Shown here: positions 9,310 to 18,831 of the stretch, piece after piece
How the letters are laid out: every line of letters starts with the position of its first letter
How positions within the stretch are numbered: the stretch's first letter is position 1
NCBI RefSeq assembly: GCF_002750975.1
Contig: NZ_PEJS01000001.1
Span: 2,914,001-2,978,000 of the forward strand
Reading direction: 5' to 3'
DNA: 64,000 nucleotides
Origin: Stenotrophomonas indicatrix
GTDB lineage: Bacteria > Pseudomonadota > Gammaproteobacteria > Xanthomonadales > Xanthomonadaceae
Program-made: the position numbers and the translations under genes
The notes under the pieces: generated by a model
Told to the model about the DNA's origin: nothing
Databases searched by the model: none
What the model saw: the letters and a program-made list of their open reading frames with translations, nothing else

Positions 9310-10173
9310 ATGACCACCATCATCGCCCCGCGCGTGCACGACATCGGCGGCCTGGAAGTGCGCCGCGCCGTGCCCACCCTGCAGGCCCGCAGCATCGGTT
9401 CGTTCGTGTTCGTCGACCAGATGGGCCCGGCACTCATGCACCCCGGTACCGCCATCGACGTGCGCCCGCACCCGCATATCGGCCTGGCCACCGTCACCTA
9501 CCTCTGGTCCGGTGCCATCGGCCACCGCGATACGCTGGGCTCGGACCAGGTGATCCGTCCCGGTGACGTCAACTGGATGACCGCCGGCCGCGGCATCGCC
9601 CATTCCGAGCGCACGCCGCAACCGGACCGCGACCATGACAACCCGATCCACGGCATGCAGACCTGGGTTGCGTTGCCGAAGTCGCATGAGGAAATCGAAC
9701 CGGCCTTCTACCACCATGCCGCCGCCACCCTGCCCGAGCAGCGCCGCAACGGCGCCTGGCTGCGCGTCATTGCCGGACGCGCCTATGGCGAGGAGTCGCC
9801 GGTCAAGGTGTTCGCCGACACGCTCAACGTGGCGATCGACCTGGACCCGGATGCAGAGATCGACATCGATGATGGCCACCGCGAACGTGCGCTGTACATC
9901 CTCGAAGGCGAAGCGCAGCTGGATGGTGTGGACATTCCCGCCCAGCACCTGGTGCTTCCCGAAGCCGGTGCGCGCGGCCGCCTGCGGGCGAAGACGCCGG
10001 TGAAGGCGATGCTGTTCGGCGGCGAACCGCTGGATGGCCCGCGCCATCTGTGGTGGAACTTCGTTTCCAGCTCGAAGGAACGTATCGAGCAGGCCAAGCA
10101 CGACTGGGAAGCCGGACGTTTCGGCACCATTCCCGGCGACGACAAGGAATTCATTCCCCTGCCCCAGTACTGA
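9310..10173 (+). CDS. Pirin family protein
   Basis: This cupin-fold protein of 287 residues has the pirin N-terminal signatures HPHIGLATVTYL and GDVNWMTAGRGIAHSE, whose histidines and glutamate normally bind a metal ion. Pirins include quercetin dioxygenases and redox-sensing transcription partners; the substrate here cannot be told. The start at 9310 (MTTIIAPRVHDIGG) gives a family-like N terminus; an in-frame ATG at 9271 is possible. A second, distinct pirin lies at 11865-12716 on the other strand. Confidence 0.88.
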   Translation: MTTIIAPRVHDIGGLEVRRAVPTLQARSIGSFVFVDQMGPALMHPGTAIDVRPHPHIGLATVTYLWSGAIGHRDTLGSDQVIRPGDVNWMTAGRGIAHSERTPQPDRDHDNPIHGMQTWVALPKSHEEIEPAFYHHAAATLPEQRRNGAWLRVIAGRAYGEESPVKVFADTLNVAIDLDPDAEIDIDDGHRERALYILEGEAQLDGVDIPAQHLVLPEAGARGRLRAKTPVKAMLFGGEPLDGPRHLWWNFVSSSKERIEQAKHDWEAGRFGTIPGDDKEFIPLPQY

Positions 10174-10251
10174 GCATCGCGTGTTGCACACATCCGAAGG
10201 TGTATCCCTGCACCCGGCGTTGACGCTACAGTCACCCGCTGATCACTGAAA

Positions 10252-10267
10252 TGTGACATAAATCACA
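10252..10267. promoter_or_regulatory. CRP/Clp-type operator before aqpZ
   Basis: TGTGACATAAATCACA is a perfect match to the CRP half-sites TGTGA and TCACA with six-base spacing, 27 bases before the aqpZ ATG. Xanthomonads use Clp, a CRP homologue that responds to cyclic di-GMP, at the same sequence. Its closeness to the start codon would fit repression or a promoter overlapping the site; neither is shown. Confidence 0.7.
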
Positions 10268-10294
10268 CTTTAGACCGTCAAAGGAGTGCAACAC

Positions 10295-11014
10295 ATGAGC
10301 ATGGGTAAACGCTTGTCCGCCGAGTTCCTCGGCACGTTCTGGCTGGTTCTGGGTGGCTGTGGCAGTGCGGTGCTGGCCGCCAAGTTCGGTGGCGACGGCA
10401 ATCCGCTGGGTATCGGTTTCCTCGGCGTGGCCCTGGCCTTCGGCCTGACCGTGGTGACCGGCGCCTACGCGTTCGGCCATATCTCCGGTGCGCACTTCAA
10501 TCCAGCGGTCAGCGTGGGCCTGTGGGCCGGTGGGCGCTTCCCGACCCGGGATCTGGTGCCCTACATCATCGCGCAGGTGGCCGGCGGCCTGCTGGCCGGC
10601 TTCATCCTGCTGCAGATCGCCTCCGGTGCCAGCGGCTTCGCCATTGATGGCAGCCAGGCCGGCGCGTTCGCCAGCAACGGCTATGGCGCGCTGTCACCTG
10701 GTGGCTACAGCGTGGCGGCCGCGTTCCTGTGCGAAGTGGTGCTCACGGCGGTGTTCCTGATCGTGATCATGGGCGCGACCCATGGCAAGGCGCCGGCGGG
10801 CTTCGCGCCGCTGGCCATCGGCCTGGCCCTGACCCTGATCCACCTGATCAGCATTCCGGTGACCAATACGTCGGTGAACCCGGCCCGCTCCACGGCGGTG
10901 GCCTTCTTCGCCGGCAGTGGCGCAACCGGCCAGCTATGGCTGTTCTGGGTCGCCCCGCTGCTGGGCGGTGCGATCGGCGGCATCATCTACAAGTGGATCG
11001 GCAACGACCGCTGA
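10295..11014 (+). CDS. aqpZ: Aquaporin Z
   Basis: This 239-residue membrane channel carries water across the inner membrane. Both pore-lining NPA motifs are present (GAHFNPAVS and TSVNPARST) in six predicted membrane helices, and Arg directly follows the second NPA as in water-selective channels. The ATG at 10295 follows AAGGAG by eight bases; a GTG at 10286 also opens the frame but lies in that ribosome site. It stands alone behind a perfect CRP/Clp-type operator, so its expression is probably tied to that regulator. Confidence 0.95.
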   Translation: MSMGKRLSAEFLGTFWLVLGGCGSAVLAAKFGGDGNPLGIGFLGVALAFGLTVVTGAYAFGHISGAHFNPAVSVGLWAGGRFPTRDLVPYIIAQVAGGLLAGFILLQIASGASGFAIDGSQAGAFASNGYGALSPGGYSVAAAFLCEVVLTAVFLIVIMGATHGKAPAGFAPLAIGLALTLIHLISIPVTNTSVNPARSTAVAFFAGSGATGQLWLFWVAPLLGGAIGGIIYKWIGNDR

Positions 11015-11026
11015 GCCATGACCGTG

Positions 11027-11055
11027 CCATTGCGGCCGACCCTCGGCCGCAATGG
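11027..11055 (+). terminator. Hairpin after aqpZ
   Basis: A perfect 13-bp stem (CCATTGCGGCCGA arms, loop CCC) begins 13 bases past the aqpZ stop. No T tract follows, so it may be a 3' end stabiliser or a weak terminator rather than a classic intrinsic terminator. A degenerate CRP-like site (TGTGC-6-TCACG) lies at 11076-11091. Confidence 0.4.
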
Positions 11056-11210
11056 TTACGGATGTAACCGCGATTTGTGCGATCGCTCACGTTCCGTTAA
11101 GGTCTGGTCATCCGCCCGTGCTTTCGCCGGGCAGGACGGCATCCGGGGATGGGATGCCTCGACCGCCGGTGTCACCGGCGGTGCCAACGACACGCCACCT
11201 TGGGGGATGC

Positions 11211-11669
11211 ATGAAGTTCGCGCCTGTTGTTCTGTCGAGCCTGTTGTTCGTTGCGGCGTCTGCCTGCGCGCAGGCCCCGGTCGACTGTCCTTCGTTGCCC
11301 GCCAGCAGCGGCCTGCAATGGCAGCAGCAGGCACAGTCCGGCTTCCTGGTCTGCCGCGCGGCCACCAGTGACGGGCGCGAAGTACTGAGCCTGATGCTCA
11401 GCCAGCGCGATCCGGGCATTCCGCTGACCCGCTCGCTGCGCCAGGAAAAAGGCAGCTTTGCCGGTGAATCGATGTACTGGTACCAGCCGGATCTGGGCGG
11501 CCAGCAGCCGCCGGGCTATGCCGAGCGCCGCATCAGCGTGGTCAAGCTGGACAAGGGCCGCTACGCGCAGATCGCGCTGTATCCCGACAGTTCCCAGGAA
11601 CTGGGCACGCTGCAGCAGCTTGCGCAGGGCATGAACCTGACGCCCTCTGCCGTGGCCGACGGCCGCTGA
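11211..11669 (+). CDS. Small secreted protein of unknown function
   Basis: I do not recognise this 152-residue protein. It starts with a signal peptide (MKFAPVVLSSLLFVAASACA), cleaved either after ACA or, as a lipoprotein, before Cys19. The mature part has two cysteines (VDCPSLP and FLVCRAA) that could form a disulfide, and no known catalytic motif. It stands alone, 196 bases after aqpZ. Codon use matches the neighbours. Confidence 0.75.
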   Translation: MKFAPVVLSSLLFVAASACAQAPVDCPSLPASSGLQWQQQAQSGFLVCRAATSDGREVLSLMLSQRDPGIPLTRSLRQEKGSFAGESMYWYQPDLGGQQPPGYAERRISVVKLDKGRYAQIALYPDSSQELGTLQQLAQGMNLTPSAVADGR

Positions 11670-11723
11670 GGCGCTGCGGGGATGACTGCCTGGCAGCATT
11701 CCCGCACTTCCACCCGATGCATC

Positions 11724-11848
11724 GGTAGCGCCGGGCCATGCCCGGCGGCTTTCGGCCGTATCGGCTCTTCTGGACATCCGCCGGGCATGGCCCGGCGCTA
11801 CCAATGTGCTGTGGGCATGGCCCGGCGCTACCGATGCGCTGTGGGCAT
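11724..11848. repeat. SMAG/REP palindrome cluster
   Basis: A GTAGCGCCGGGCCATGCC palindrome in plus orientation (11724-11748) is followed by an inverted copy (11778-11802) and two shorter inverted partial copies (about 11811-11848). They match the GTAG-headed SMAG elements known from S. maltophilia, which are REP sequences thought to be moved by RAYT transposases. The cluster lies between converging genes. Confidence 0.85.
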
Positions 11849-11864
11849 GGCCAGCAGCGCGACC

Positions 11865-12716
11865 TCAGAACCTGCCTTCCTGGAAATCGACGAAGGCCTG
11901 CATCAATTCCTCGCGGGTGTTCATCACGAACGGGCCATGACGCATCACCGGCTCGCGCAACGGACGACCCGCCACCAGGATCAAACGCGCGCCGTCGCTG
12001 CCTGCCGACAGATGCAGCTGCTCGCCGCCGCCCAGCACCGCCAGTTCCTGCCGCGCCACGTCGCGCGCCGCATCCTGCTCGCCCACCGTCAACCCGCCTT
12101 CGAACACATAGACGAACGCGTTGTGGCCTTCGGGCAGGGAGTAGGTCCAGGCACGATCGGCCTCCAGTGCAATGTCCAGATACAGCGGATCGGTCGCCGG
12201 CTGCGCGATCGGCCCCGCCGTGCCCTCGACCGTGCCAGCGATCACCTTGACCTGCACGCCTTCGGCCGGCTGCACCACCGGGATCTTTTCGGGAGCGAAT
12301 TCCTGGTACTTCGGCGCGGTCATCTTGTCGCGCGCCGGCAGGTTCACCCACAGCTGGAAGCCGCGCATCTGCCCGCTTTCCTGCTCGGGCATCTCCGAAT
12401 GCACCAGGCCACGGCCGGCCGTCATCCACTGCACGCTGCCCGGGGTCAGCAGGCCCTCGTTGCCGTGATTGTCGCGATGCCGCATGCGGCCATCGAGCAT
12501 GTAGGTGACGGTCTCGAAACCACGATGCGGATGCTCGGGGAAACCGGCGATGTAGTCCTCGGCGCGATCGGTACCGAATTCGTCGAGCAGCAGGAACGGA
12601 TCGAGGTCGGGCAGCGAGGGGCCGCCGATGACCCGGGTCAGGCGAACACCGGCACCGTCGGAGGTGGGCATGCCACGGATGGTACGCAGGACGCGGACCG
12701 GCTCGGGAAGGCTCAT
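11865..12716 (-). CDS. Pirin family protein
   Basis: This second pirin has 283 residues. The N-terminal cupin shows PEHPHRGFETVTYML and WMTAGRGLVHSEMP, the usual metal-binding histidines and glutamate. It is only distantly similar to the pirin at 9310-10173 and more like the common YhhW-type quercetin-dioxygenase group. The ATG at 12716 has AGGAG upstream; the longer open frame to 12884 is non-coding. Its physiological substrate cannot be inferred. Confidence 0.9.
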   Translation of the reverse strand: MSLPEPVRVLRTIRGMPTSDGAGVRLTRVIGGPSLPDLDPFLLLDEFGTDRAEDYIAGFPEHPHRGFETVTYMLDGRMRHRDNHGNEGLLTPGSVQWMTAGRGLVHSEMPEQESGQMRGFQLWVNLPARDKMTAPKYQEFAPEKIPVVQPAEGVQVKVIAGTVEGTAGPIAQPATDPLYLDIALEADRAWTYSLPEGHNAFVYVFEGGLTVGEQDAARDVARQELAVLGGGEQLHLSAGSDGARLILVAGRPLREPVMRHGPFVMNTREELMQAFVDFQEGRF

Positions 12717-12985
12717 GGTGACTCCTGTTGGATGGATGCCGCTAAAAATGGACGCTGCAGCGCGCAACGCCAATGGATGCCGTCGCAACCGATTGTTCCA
12801 TCCCTGGTGTTCGCCGCACGTCATGTCCGCACGCCGGCACCGCCTGCGTTGTCGGCTGCGAAGGAACATCGCCACCTGCCACACCCATGTACGACCAAAG
12901 TACTACCGCCGAATGGTCCCGTGCACATTGACCCTGCCAGGGGCACGCGGGACTCTTTGCCTGTCTTTCCGGGAGAGAGCACCTC
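12717..12985. other. Divergent pirin-cstA promoter region
   Basis: This 269-base region separates the pirin start from the cstA start. It must hold promoters for both, but I see no confident -35/-10 pair, no CRP-type site and no repeat. Confidence 0.4.
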
Positions 12986-15067
12986 ATGAAAGGTTTTTCC
13001 AAAATAGGCTGGGCGGCCCTCGCCCTGCTCGGCGCGTTCTGCCTGGGCACGGTTGCGCTGCGGCGCGGTGAGCACATCAACGCGTTGTGGATCGTGGTCG
13101 CGGCGGTATCGCTGTACCTGGTCGCCTACCGCTTCTACAGCCTGTTCATCGCCGACAAGGTGATGCAGCTCGATCCGACCCGGGCCACCCCGGCGGTGAT
13201 CAACAACGATGGCCTGGACTACGTACCGACCAACAAGCACGTGCTGTTCGGCCACCACTTCGCCGCCATTGCCGGTGCCGGCCCGCTAGTCGGCCCAGTG
13301 CTGGCCGCGCAGATGGGCTACCTGCCCGGCCTGCTGTGGCTGGTGGTCGGCGTGGTGCTGGCCGGTGCGGTGCAGGACTTCATGGTCCTGTTCCTGTCCA
13401 GCCGCCGCAACGGCCGTTCACTGGGTGACCTGGTGCGCGAGGAAATGGGCCAGGTGCCCGGCACCATCGCGTTGTTCGGTGCCTTCCTGATCATGATCAT
13501 CATCCTGGCCGTGCTGGCGATGGTGGTGGTCAAGGCACTGGCGGAAAGCCCGTGGGGCATGTTCACGGTGATCGCGACGATGCCCATCGCGATCCTGATG
13601 GGCGTCTACATGCGCTACATCCGGCCGGGCAAGATCGGTGAGATCTCGGTGGTGGGCCTGGTGCTGCTGCTCGCCGCGATCTGGTTCGGTGGCAAGGTGG
13701 CGGCAGACCCGACCTGGGGCCCGGCGTTCACCTTCACCGGCACCCAGATCACCTGGATGCTGATCGGCTACGGTTTCGTCGCCTCGGTGCTGCCGGTCTG
13801 GCTGCTGCTGGCACCGCGCGACTACCTGTCGACCTTCCTGAAGATCGGCACGATCATCGCGCTGGCCATCGGCATCCTGGTGGTGATGCCGGAACTGAAG
13901 ATGCCGGCGCTGACCCAGTTCGCGGCCAGCGGCGACGGCCCGGTGTGGAAGGGCGGCATGTTCCCGTTCCTGTTCATCACCATCGCCTGCGGCGCGGTGT
14001 CGGGTTTCCATGCACTGATCTCCTCGGGCACTACGCCCAAGCTGCTGGCCAATGAAGCGCACATGCGCTACATCGGCTACGGCGGCATGCTGATGGAATC
14101 GTTCGTGGCCGTGATGGCGCTGGTGGCGGCCTCGATCATCGATCCGGGCATCTACTTCGCGATGAACAGCCCGGCGGCGGTGATCGGTGCCGATGCCGCC
14201 TCGGCCGCACACTACATCACCAATACCTGGGGCTTCACCATCACCCCCGAACAGCTGACCGCCACGGCGGCAGCGATCGGTGAGCCGACCATCCTGCATC
14301 GTGCCGGTGGTGCACCCACCCTGGCGGTGGGCATCGCGCAGATCCTGCATGAGGCGATCCCCAGCAGCAGCGACGCGATGATGGCGTTCTGGTACCACTT
14401 CGCCATCCTGTTCGAAGCACTGTTCATCCTCACCGCGGTGGATGCGGGCACACGTGCCGGTCGTTTCATGCTGCAGGACCTGCTCGGCAATTTCGTGCCG
14501 GCGCTGAAGAAGACCGAGTCTTGGACTGCAAACATCATCGGCACTGCCGGCTGCGTGGCGCTGTGGGGCTACCTGCTGTACACCGGCGTGGTCGATCCGT
14601 TCGGGGGCATCCAGACGTTGTGGCCGTTGTTCGGCATCTCCAACCAGATGCTGGCGGGCATCGCGCTGATGCTGGGCACGGTGGTGCTGTTCAAGATGAA
14701 GCGTGACCGCTACGCGTGGGTCACCGCGGTGCCTGCGGTGTGGCTGCTGATCTGCACCACCTATGCCGGTTTCATCAAGATCTTCGACAGCAATCCGGCG
14801 CAGGGCTTCCTGGCACAGGCACACAAGTTCCAGGACGCGTTGGCCAGCGGCACCATCACCGCACCGGCGAAGTCGGTCGCGCAGATGCAGCAGATCGTGG
14901 TCAACGCCTACGTCAACACCGGCTTGACCGCGCTGTTCCTGCTGGTGGTGGCGTCTGTGCTGGTGTATTCGATCAAGACGATCGTGGCAGCGCGCCGCAA
15001 TCCGCAGCGCAGCGACCGCGAGACCCCTTACGTGGCGCTGAAGCCGCATGAAATGGTGGACCTGTAA
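12986..15067 (+). CDS. cstA: Carbon starvation protein A, pyruvate/peptide transporter
   Basis: CstA is a large inner-membrane transporter, implicated in uptake of peptides and pyruvate. The product is 693 residues (E. coli CstA 701) with many membrane helices and the conserved segments [20 protein letters not shown] and [12 protein letters not shown] near the expected positions. GGGAGAG precedes the ATG. Its stop overlaps the next start as TAATG, the usual pairing with a small YbdD-type protein. Unlike E. coli, no CRP site is visible upstream. Confidence 0.95.
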   Translation: MKGFSKIGWAALALLGAFCLGTVALRRGEHINALWIVVAAVSLYLVAYRFYSLFIADKVMQLDPTRATPAVINNDGLDYVPTNKHVLFGHHFAAIAGAGPLVGPVLAAQMGYLPGLLWLVVGVVLAGAVQDFMVLFLSSRRNGRSLGDLVREEMGQVPGTIALFGAFLIMIIILAVLAMVVVKALAESPWGMFTVIATMPIAILMGVYMRYIRPGKIGEISVVGLVLLLAAIWFGGKVAADPTWGPAFTFTGTQITWMLIGYGFVASVLPVWLLLAPRDYLSTFLKIGTIIALAIGILVVMPELKMPALTQFAASGDGPVWKGGMFPFLFITIACGAVSGFHALISSGTTPKLLANEAHMRYIGYGGMLMESFVAVMALVAASIIDPGIYFAMNSPAAVIGADAASAAHYITNTWGFTITPEQLTATAAAIGEPTILHRAGGAPTLAVGIAQILHEAIPSSSDAMMAFWYHFAILFEALFILTAVDAGTRAGRFMLQDLLGNFVPALKKTESWTANIIGTAGCVALWGYLLYTGVVDPFGGIQTLWPLFGISNQMLAGIALMLGTVVLFKMKRDRYAWVTAVPAVWLLICTTYAGFIKIFDSNPAQGFLAQAHKFQDALASGTITAPAKSVAQMQQIVVNAYVNTGLTALFLLVVASVLVYSIKTIVAARRNPQRSDRETPYVALKPHEMVDL

Positions 15068-15291
15068 TGAGTACGCAACTGGTTCCGGTGGGGCAGTACC
15101 AGGCGCACCGCCGCATCTGGCGGCGCTTGGTGCAGACGGCGCGGCTGTGCTGCGGCATTCCTGATTACGACAACTACGTCCGGCACATGCTGGAAAAGCA
15201 TCCGGATCAGGAACCGATGGACTACAAGACGTTCTTCCGTGAGCGCCAAGAAGCGCGTTACAGCGGCAAGAACGGGGGTCGCTGCTGCTGA
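15067..15291 (+). CDS. YbdD/YjiX family small protein
   Basis: This 74-residue protein is the usual partner of CstA-type transporters. It has the family signature [18 protein letters not shown] and [10 protein letters not shown], and ends in GRCC. No membrane segment is apparent. Its start overlaps the cstA stop by one base (TAATG), so translation is coupled. In E. coli the equivalent protein is needed for pyruvate transport by the paired transporter; that role here is inferred from synteny. Confidence 0.9.
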   Translation: MSTQLVPVGQYQAHRRIWRRLVQTARLCCGIPDYDNYVRHMLEKHPDQEPMDYKTFFRERQEARYSGKNGGRCC

Positions 15292-15309
15292 GGTTCCCGG
15301 TGGGTGCCG

Positions 15310-15514
15310 GGCTTGCAGCCCGGCGCCCGCAGAGGCAACGGCAACGGCAACCGCAACTGCTGGAGCGTCGGCTCTGGGGTTCTGTGGGTTTGGCGGGGCG
15401 GTGTCGGATTGCGGGGACGCCGCAAGTACGTCCCTGTAGGCTTGGCAGCCGCATCCATGCGGCTGACACCCCGCAATCCAACACCGCCCCACCTTTGACA
15501 GATTTACGGTGACG
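15310..15514 (+). repeat. Modular hairpin element, copy E4
   Basis: After the YbdD stop come a GCCGGGCTTGCAGCCCGGC hairpin (about 15308-15326), a GCAACGGCAACGGCAACC spacer, then the long element. Its outer arms 15395-15416 and 15469-15490 pair over 22 positions with one mismatch. The core carries the GCCGCAAGTACGTCCCTGTA variant and an AGCCGCATCCATGCGGCT hairpin. The tail TTTGACAGATTTACGGTG follows. The arm sequence is unrelated to those of E1-E3. Confidence 0.85.
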
Positions 15515-15527
15515 GTGCGAATCATCC

Positions 15528-15575
15528 GGGGCCTGATCCGTTTTCCCTGGAGAACGGATCAGGCCCCTTTTTGTT
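15528..15575 (+). terminator. Intrinsic terminator of cstA-ybdD
   Basis: A perfect 15-bp stem (15528-15542 with 15553-15567, 10-base loop) is followed by TTTTTGTT. It is a strong plus-strand terminator. The hairpin element E4 lies between it and the ybdD stop, so E4 is probably transcribed with the operon. Confidence 0.85.
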
Positions 15576-15632
15576 CGTGGATGCCGATGGGATCAATCCG
15601 GGGATGGCGGTTGCGGGCGCCGCCCGGCGGGA

Positions 15633-16775
15633 CTATTCCGTGAGGGTGATCGGGGTCAGGGTGACCTTGGCGTTGTTGGCCGCTCCCATCCGGTCCTGGT
15701 AGGCCTGGCCGCGCTGCAACAGGTAGTAGCTGTCGATATAGTCGATGTCGTTGGCAAACCACGACGTGGGCATGGCCTTGAGGATCGCGCCTGCGATGTC
15801 GGCGATGACGGCATACTCAGGGGCGAAGGCGCCCAGTGCGGCTTTGACGCCGTTGCTCAGCGCCACCAGCAGCTCCTGATAGTTGGTATCGCCGTCATCT
15901 TCGAACAGCTGCACGTTGGCGGCGTTGAAGCGATAGTTGCCCCAGATGATCAGCGGTTGCTGCGGGGTGTAGTCGGTACCGTCGTAGTCCAGGTACGGCA
16001 TGTCGACGGTGACCATCTCCGGTGCGGTGGCGCCCACCTGCAGACCGGAAACAACAGCGAACACCTCGGCTGCCCCCAGCGCCCAGGGCTCCTGGTCGTC
16101 CGCCAGGCGGATGCGGTCCAGGCGGGTGATATCCAGCGACGCCTGCGTGCCGTCAGCCGACAGCTGGATGCGTTCGGGCGATTGCAGGCCGCGGGCCTTC
16201 AGCCCCGCATTGACCAGGGCCATGCCCTCCTGCACGGCACGCCGCGTGTCGACGTCGACGATCAGCACCGGAAAGTCCGGGGCACGTTTCGCATCCAGTA
16301 CATGCGCGCGGCCCTGCGCGTCGTAGGCGGTGATCGTGGTCCAGTCGCGATCATTGCCACGCGGCAGACTGGCCACCCACAGCGGATGCGCATTGATGGC
16401 CGCCAGCGAGTGCCCCTCGGGCACGTACGCACGCAGCTGCAGCAGCCCCTGCCCCTGTGCCGGGAGCCCCTTGCGCTGGCGCAGCTGGCGATCGCCAGCA
16501 GCCAGCGATGCACTGGCCAGCGTCTGCGCCTGCGGATCGAAACGGCCCATCAACGATTGCACCGGCACGCCCTGCTCCGGCGCCGCATGCAGCGAGCTGC
16601 GCACTGCATCGGCGAACCCTGGCTGGGCGATCAGTGCCGCCACCTCGCGCGCACCGGCATCGGTCAGCACCTGCACATCGGCGCCGCCGGCCCTCACCGG
16701 CCCCTGCGCGAAGGCCCCCGTGCTGGCCAGCAACAGCACCAGTGCGGAAACCCGAAACCTCCATTGCTTCATCAT
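15633..16775 (-). CDS. Secreted protein of unknown function (possibly DUF3103)
   Basis: The product has 380 residues with a clear signal peptide (RFRVSALVLLLASTGAFA) and no further membrane segment. The C-terminal third contains aromatic and acidic runs (MPYLDYDGTDYTPQQP, VQLFEDDGDTNYQ). The overall shape recalls DUF3103 proteins of gamma-proteobacteria, but I cannot confirm this. No peptidase or hydrolase motif is obvious. Starts at 16775, 16772 or 16787 are all possible; none has a strong ribosome site. It stands alone between a terminator and the DUF819 gene. Confidence 0.75.
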   Translation of the reverse strand: MMKQWRFRVSALVLLLASTGAFAQGPVRAGGADVQVLTDAGAREVAALIAQPGFADAVRSSLHAAPEQGVPVQSLMGRFDPQAQTLASASLAAGDRQLRQRKGLPAQGQGLLQLRAYVPEGHSLAAINAHPLWVASLPRGNDRDWTTITAYDAQGRAHVLDAKRAPDFPVLIVDVDTRRAVQEGMALVNAGLKARGLQSPERIQLSADGTQASLDITRLDRIRLADDQEPWALGAAEVFAVVSGLQVGATAPEMVTVDMPYLDYDGTDYTPQQPLIIWGNYRFNAANVQLFEDDGDTNYQELLVALSNGVKAALGAFAPEYAVIADIAGAILKAMPTSWFANDIDYIDSYYLLQRGQAYQDRMGAANNAKVTLTPITLTE

Positions 16776-16948
16776 CGACGGCCCCATCGAACGTCGCCGG
16801 CAACGCCGGCAGGAGCTTCCCACGCTACGACGCACGCCCCATACGTTCCGGTATGTGCCGCACAGTTCCGGCAGTGTCCGGCGAAAAGCAGCCGAGCGTG
16901 GGCTCGGCTCTACCCGTTCCTGATTTCCGTCGCTGGCCGCGAGAGGGC

Positions 16949-18199
16949 TCAGCCGTTGGCCATCCACTTCAGGATCAGCCCGGTCACATACGCCAGGCCG
17001 GTACCGGTGGCATAACCGACCGTACCGAGCAGCACGCCCACCGGCGCCAGCGTCGGATGGAATGCTGCCGCCACCACCGGTGCCGAGGCGGCGGCGCCGA
17101 TGTTGCCCTGCGAACCGATCGCGAAGAAGAACAGCGGCGCACGCACCAGCTTGGCCACGATCCACAGCACAAGCACGTGGGTGGCCATCCAGATGGCCCC
17201 CAGCAGGAACAGCCACGGACGATCCAGCAGCGACAACAGGTTCATCTGCATGCCGATGCAGGCGATCAGGAAATACAGGAACACGGTACCCAGGCGCGAG
17301 GCGCCTGCCGCTTCCAGCCGGCGTGCACGGGTGAAGCTGAGCGTCAGGCCCATCGCGGTGGACAGCAGGATCACCCACACAAACTGGCTGTCGAGGCTGA
17401 ACTGGCTGGCCCAGCTGACATTGGCCTTGAACCAGCCCGACAGCGGTGCGGCGATGGCATGGGCCAGGCCGACGCCGCCCAGTGCCACGCCGACGATCAC
17501 CATCAGGTCGGTCATGCTGGGGATGCGTGCGTTCTGTGCCTCGTAGGCGCTGATGCGCGCCTTCATCTCATCGATGGCGCGGGTGTCGGCACCGTTGCGG
17601 GCATCGATCTGCTGGGCGCGGTTGGCCATGAACAACAGGATCGCCATCCACAGGCTGGCGCAGGCCACGTCAACCACCGCGAACTGGCCGAAGGTGGTGG
17701 CATCGGTGCCGAACACTTCGCGCATGGCGACCATGTTGGCGCCACCGCCGATCCAGCTGCCGGCCAACGCGGCCATCCCGGCCCAGGTGTCGCCAGCCAC
17801 GGTTTCCGGATGGATCAGCTTCATCACCTGGAAGGAGACGATGGCGCCGAGCATGATGCCGGCGGTGCCGGCGCAGAACACCAGCAGCAGCTTCGGCCCC
17901 AGCTTGGCGATGCCCTTCAGGTCGATCGACAGGGTCAGCAGGACCAGCGCCGCCGGCAACAGCACATCGCGGGCGACCGGGTTGTACAGCGAGGTGTTGT
18001 GGCCATCGATGACACCGGCGGTGTTGTAGATGGCGGGGATGAAATAGCACAGCAGCAGTGCAGGCACCCAGGCGAAGATCTTCTTCAGCAGGGGCGTCGG
18101 GCCACTGGCGGCCCAGAAGATCAGGGCAAGGGTGGCGGCGATCAGACCAAGGCCAACGATGTCGTTGCTGATCAGGGCAGTAGCGGGTTCGGTCGGCAT
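16949..18199 (-). CDS. DUF819 family membrane protein
   Basis: This 416-residue integral membrane protein has about ten to twelve hydrophobic segments. Glycine-rich turns (GSWIGGGANMVAMREVFG and FFAIGSQGNIGAAA) sit in two places, as if two half-domains were repeated. DUF819 (YjcL-like) proteins resemble secondary transporters, with sequence hints of the bile-acid/citrate exchanger superfamily; no substrate is known. AGAGGA precedes the ATG at 18199. Gene order gives no clue to the substrate. Confidence 0.87.
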   Translation of the reverse strand: MPTEPATALISNDIVGLGLIAATLALIFWAASGPTPLLKKIFAWVPALLLCYFIPAIYNTAGVIDGHNTSLYNPVARDVLLPAALVLLTLSIDLKGIAKLGPKLLLVFCAGTAGIMLGAIVSFQVMKLIHPETVAGDTWAGMAALAGSWIGGGANMVAMREVFGTDATTFGQFAVVDVACASLWMAILLFMANRAQQIDARNGADTRAIDEMKARISAYEAQNARIPSMTDLMVIVGVALGGVGLAHAIAAPLSGWFKANVSWASQFSLDSQFVWVILLSTAMGLTLSFTRARRLEAAGASRLGTVFLYFLIACIGMQMNLLSLLDRPWLFLLGAIWMATHVLVLWIVAKLVRAPLFFFAIGSQGNIGAAASAPVVAAAFHPTLAPVGVLLGTVGYATGTGLAYVTGLILKWMANG

Positions 18200-18355
18200 G
18201 GGATCCTCTGTCGATCGAAAGAGCGGAAAAGAAAAGCGCCGCATAAGCGGCGCGGGTCGAAATTAACATAGTCTTCACGCAGGGTCATGCTGCGCTGCTT
18301 GCGGCAGCGCGTGGGCCTGCCGAGAATCGCTGCATTCCCTACTGGAGCCTGCCCC

Positions 18356-18745
18356 ATGCAACTCGGCGCTTTTTCAGTCAGCCTGGCGGTGAAGGACCTG
18401 GCCACCTCACGTGCTTTCTACGAAGCTCTGGGGTTCTCGGTGACCGGTGGTGATGCGGCGCAGAACTGGCTGGTACTGCGCAACAATGGCATCGTGGTCG
18501 GCCTGTTCCAGGGCATGTTCGAGGGCAACCTGCTCACCTTCAATCCCGGCTGGGACCAGCACAAGCAGGAACTGGCGTCCTTCCAGGACGTGCGTGAGGT
18601 GCAGGCCGAGCTGGACGCCAAGGGCATCGCGCTCACGGCGCGTGCCGATCCCGATGGCGAAGGTCCGGCCTATCTGCAGCTGACCGATCCCGATGGCAAC
18701 GTGATCCTGATCGACCAGCACGTGGCGCGGCCAACGGGGCGGTGA
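18356..18745 (+). CDS. VOC (glyoxalase/bleomycin-resistance fold) protein
   Basis: This 129-residue single-domain VOC protein opens with the fold's first strand and helix ([22 protein letters not shown]) and ends with the typical [16 protein letters not shown]. Such proteins bind a metal and can be dioxygenases, isomerases or antibiotic-binding proteins; the substrate is unknown. TGGAG precedes the ATG. It is transcribed away from the DUF819 gene and converges on the histidine kinase. Confidence 0.85.
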   Translation: MQLGAFSVSLAVKDLATSRAFYEALGFSVTGGDAAQNWLVLRNNGIVVGLFQGMFEGNLLTFNPGWDQHKQELASFQDVREVQAELDAKGIALTARADPDGEGPAYLQLTDPDGNVILIDQHVARPTGR

Positions 18746-18755
18746 CGCGGCCAGC

Positions 18756-18831
18756 GTGCCAACCAGGGTTGGCACCTACCAGAACGCGGCGGCCATTGCC
18801 TGGCAGGCGTCGACCTTTGTCGACGGACAGG
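18756..18831. repeat. REP palindromes between converging genes
   Basis: A GTGCCAACC-AGG-GTTGGCACCTACC palindrome (about 18757-18780) is followed by a GTCGAC-CTTT-GTCGAC palindrome (about 18811-18826). Both belong to the GTAGGTGCCAACC-type REP family that recurs near 51395, 53836, 61971 and 63540. Confidence 0.75.

Noticed and set aside
11076..11091. A second CRP-type site (TGTGC-6-TCACG).
   Set aside because: One mismatch in each half-site, and it contains the self-complementary GCGATCGC; too weak to list as a site.
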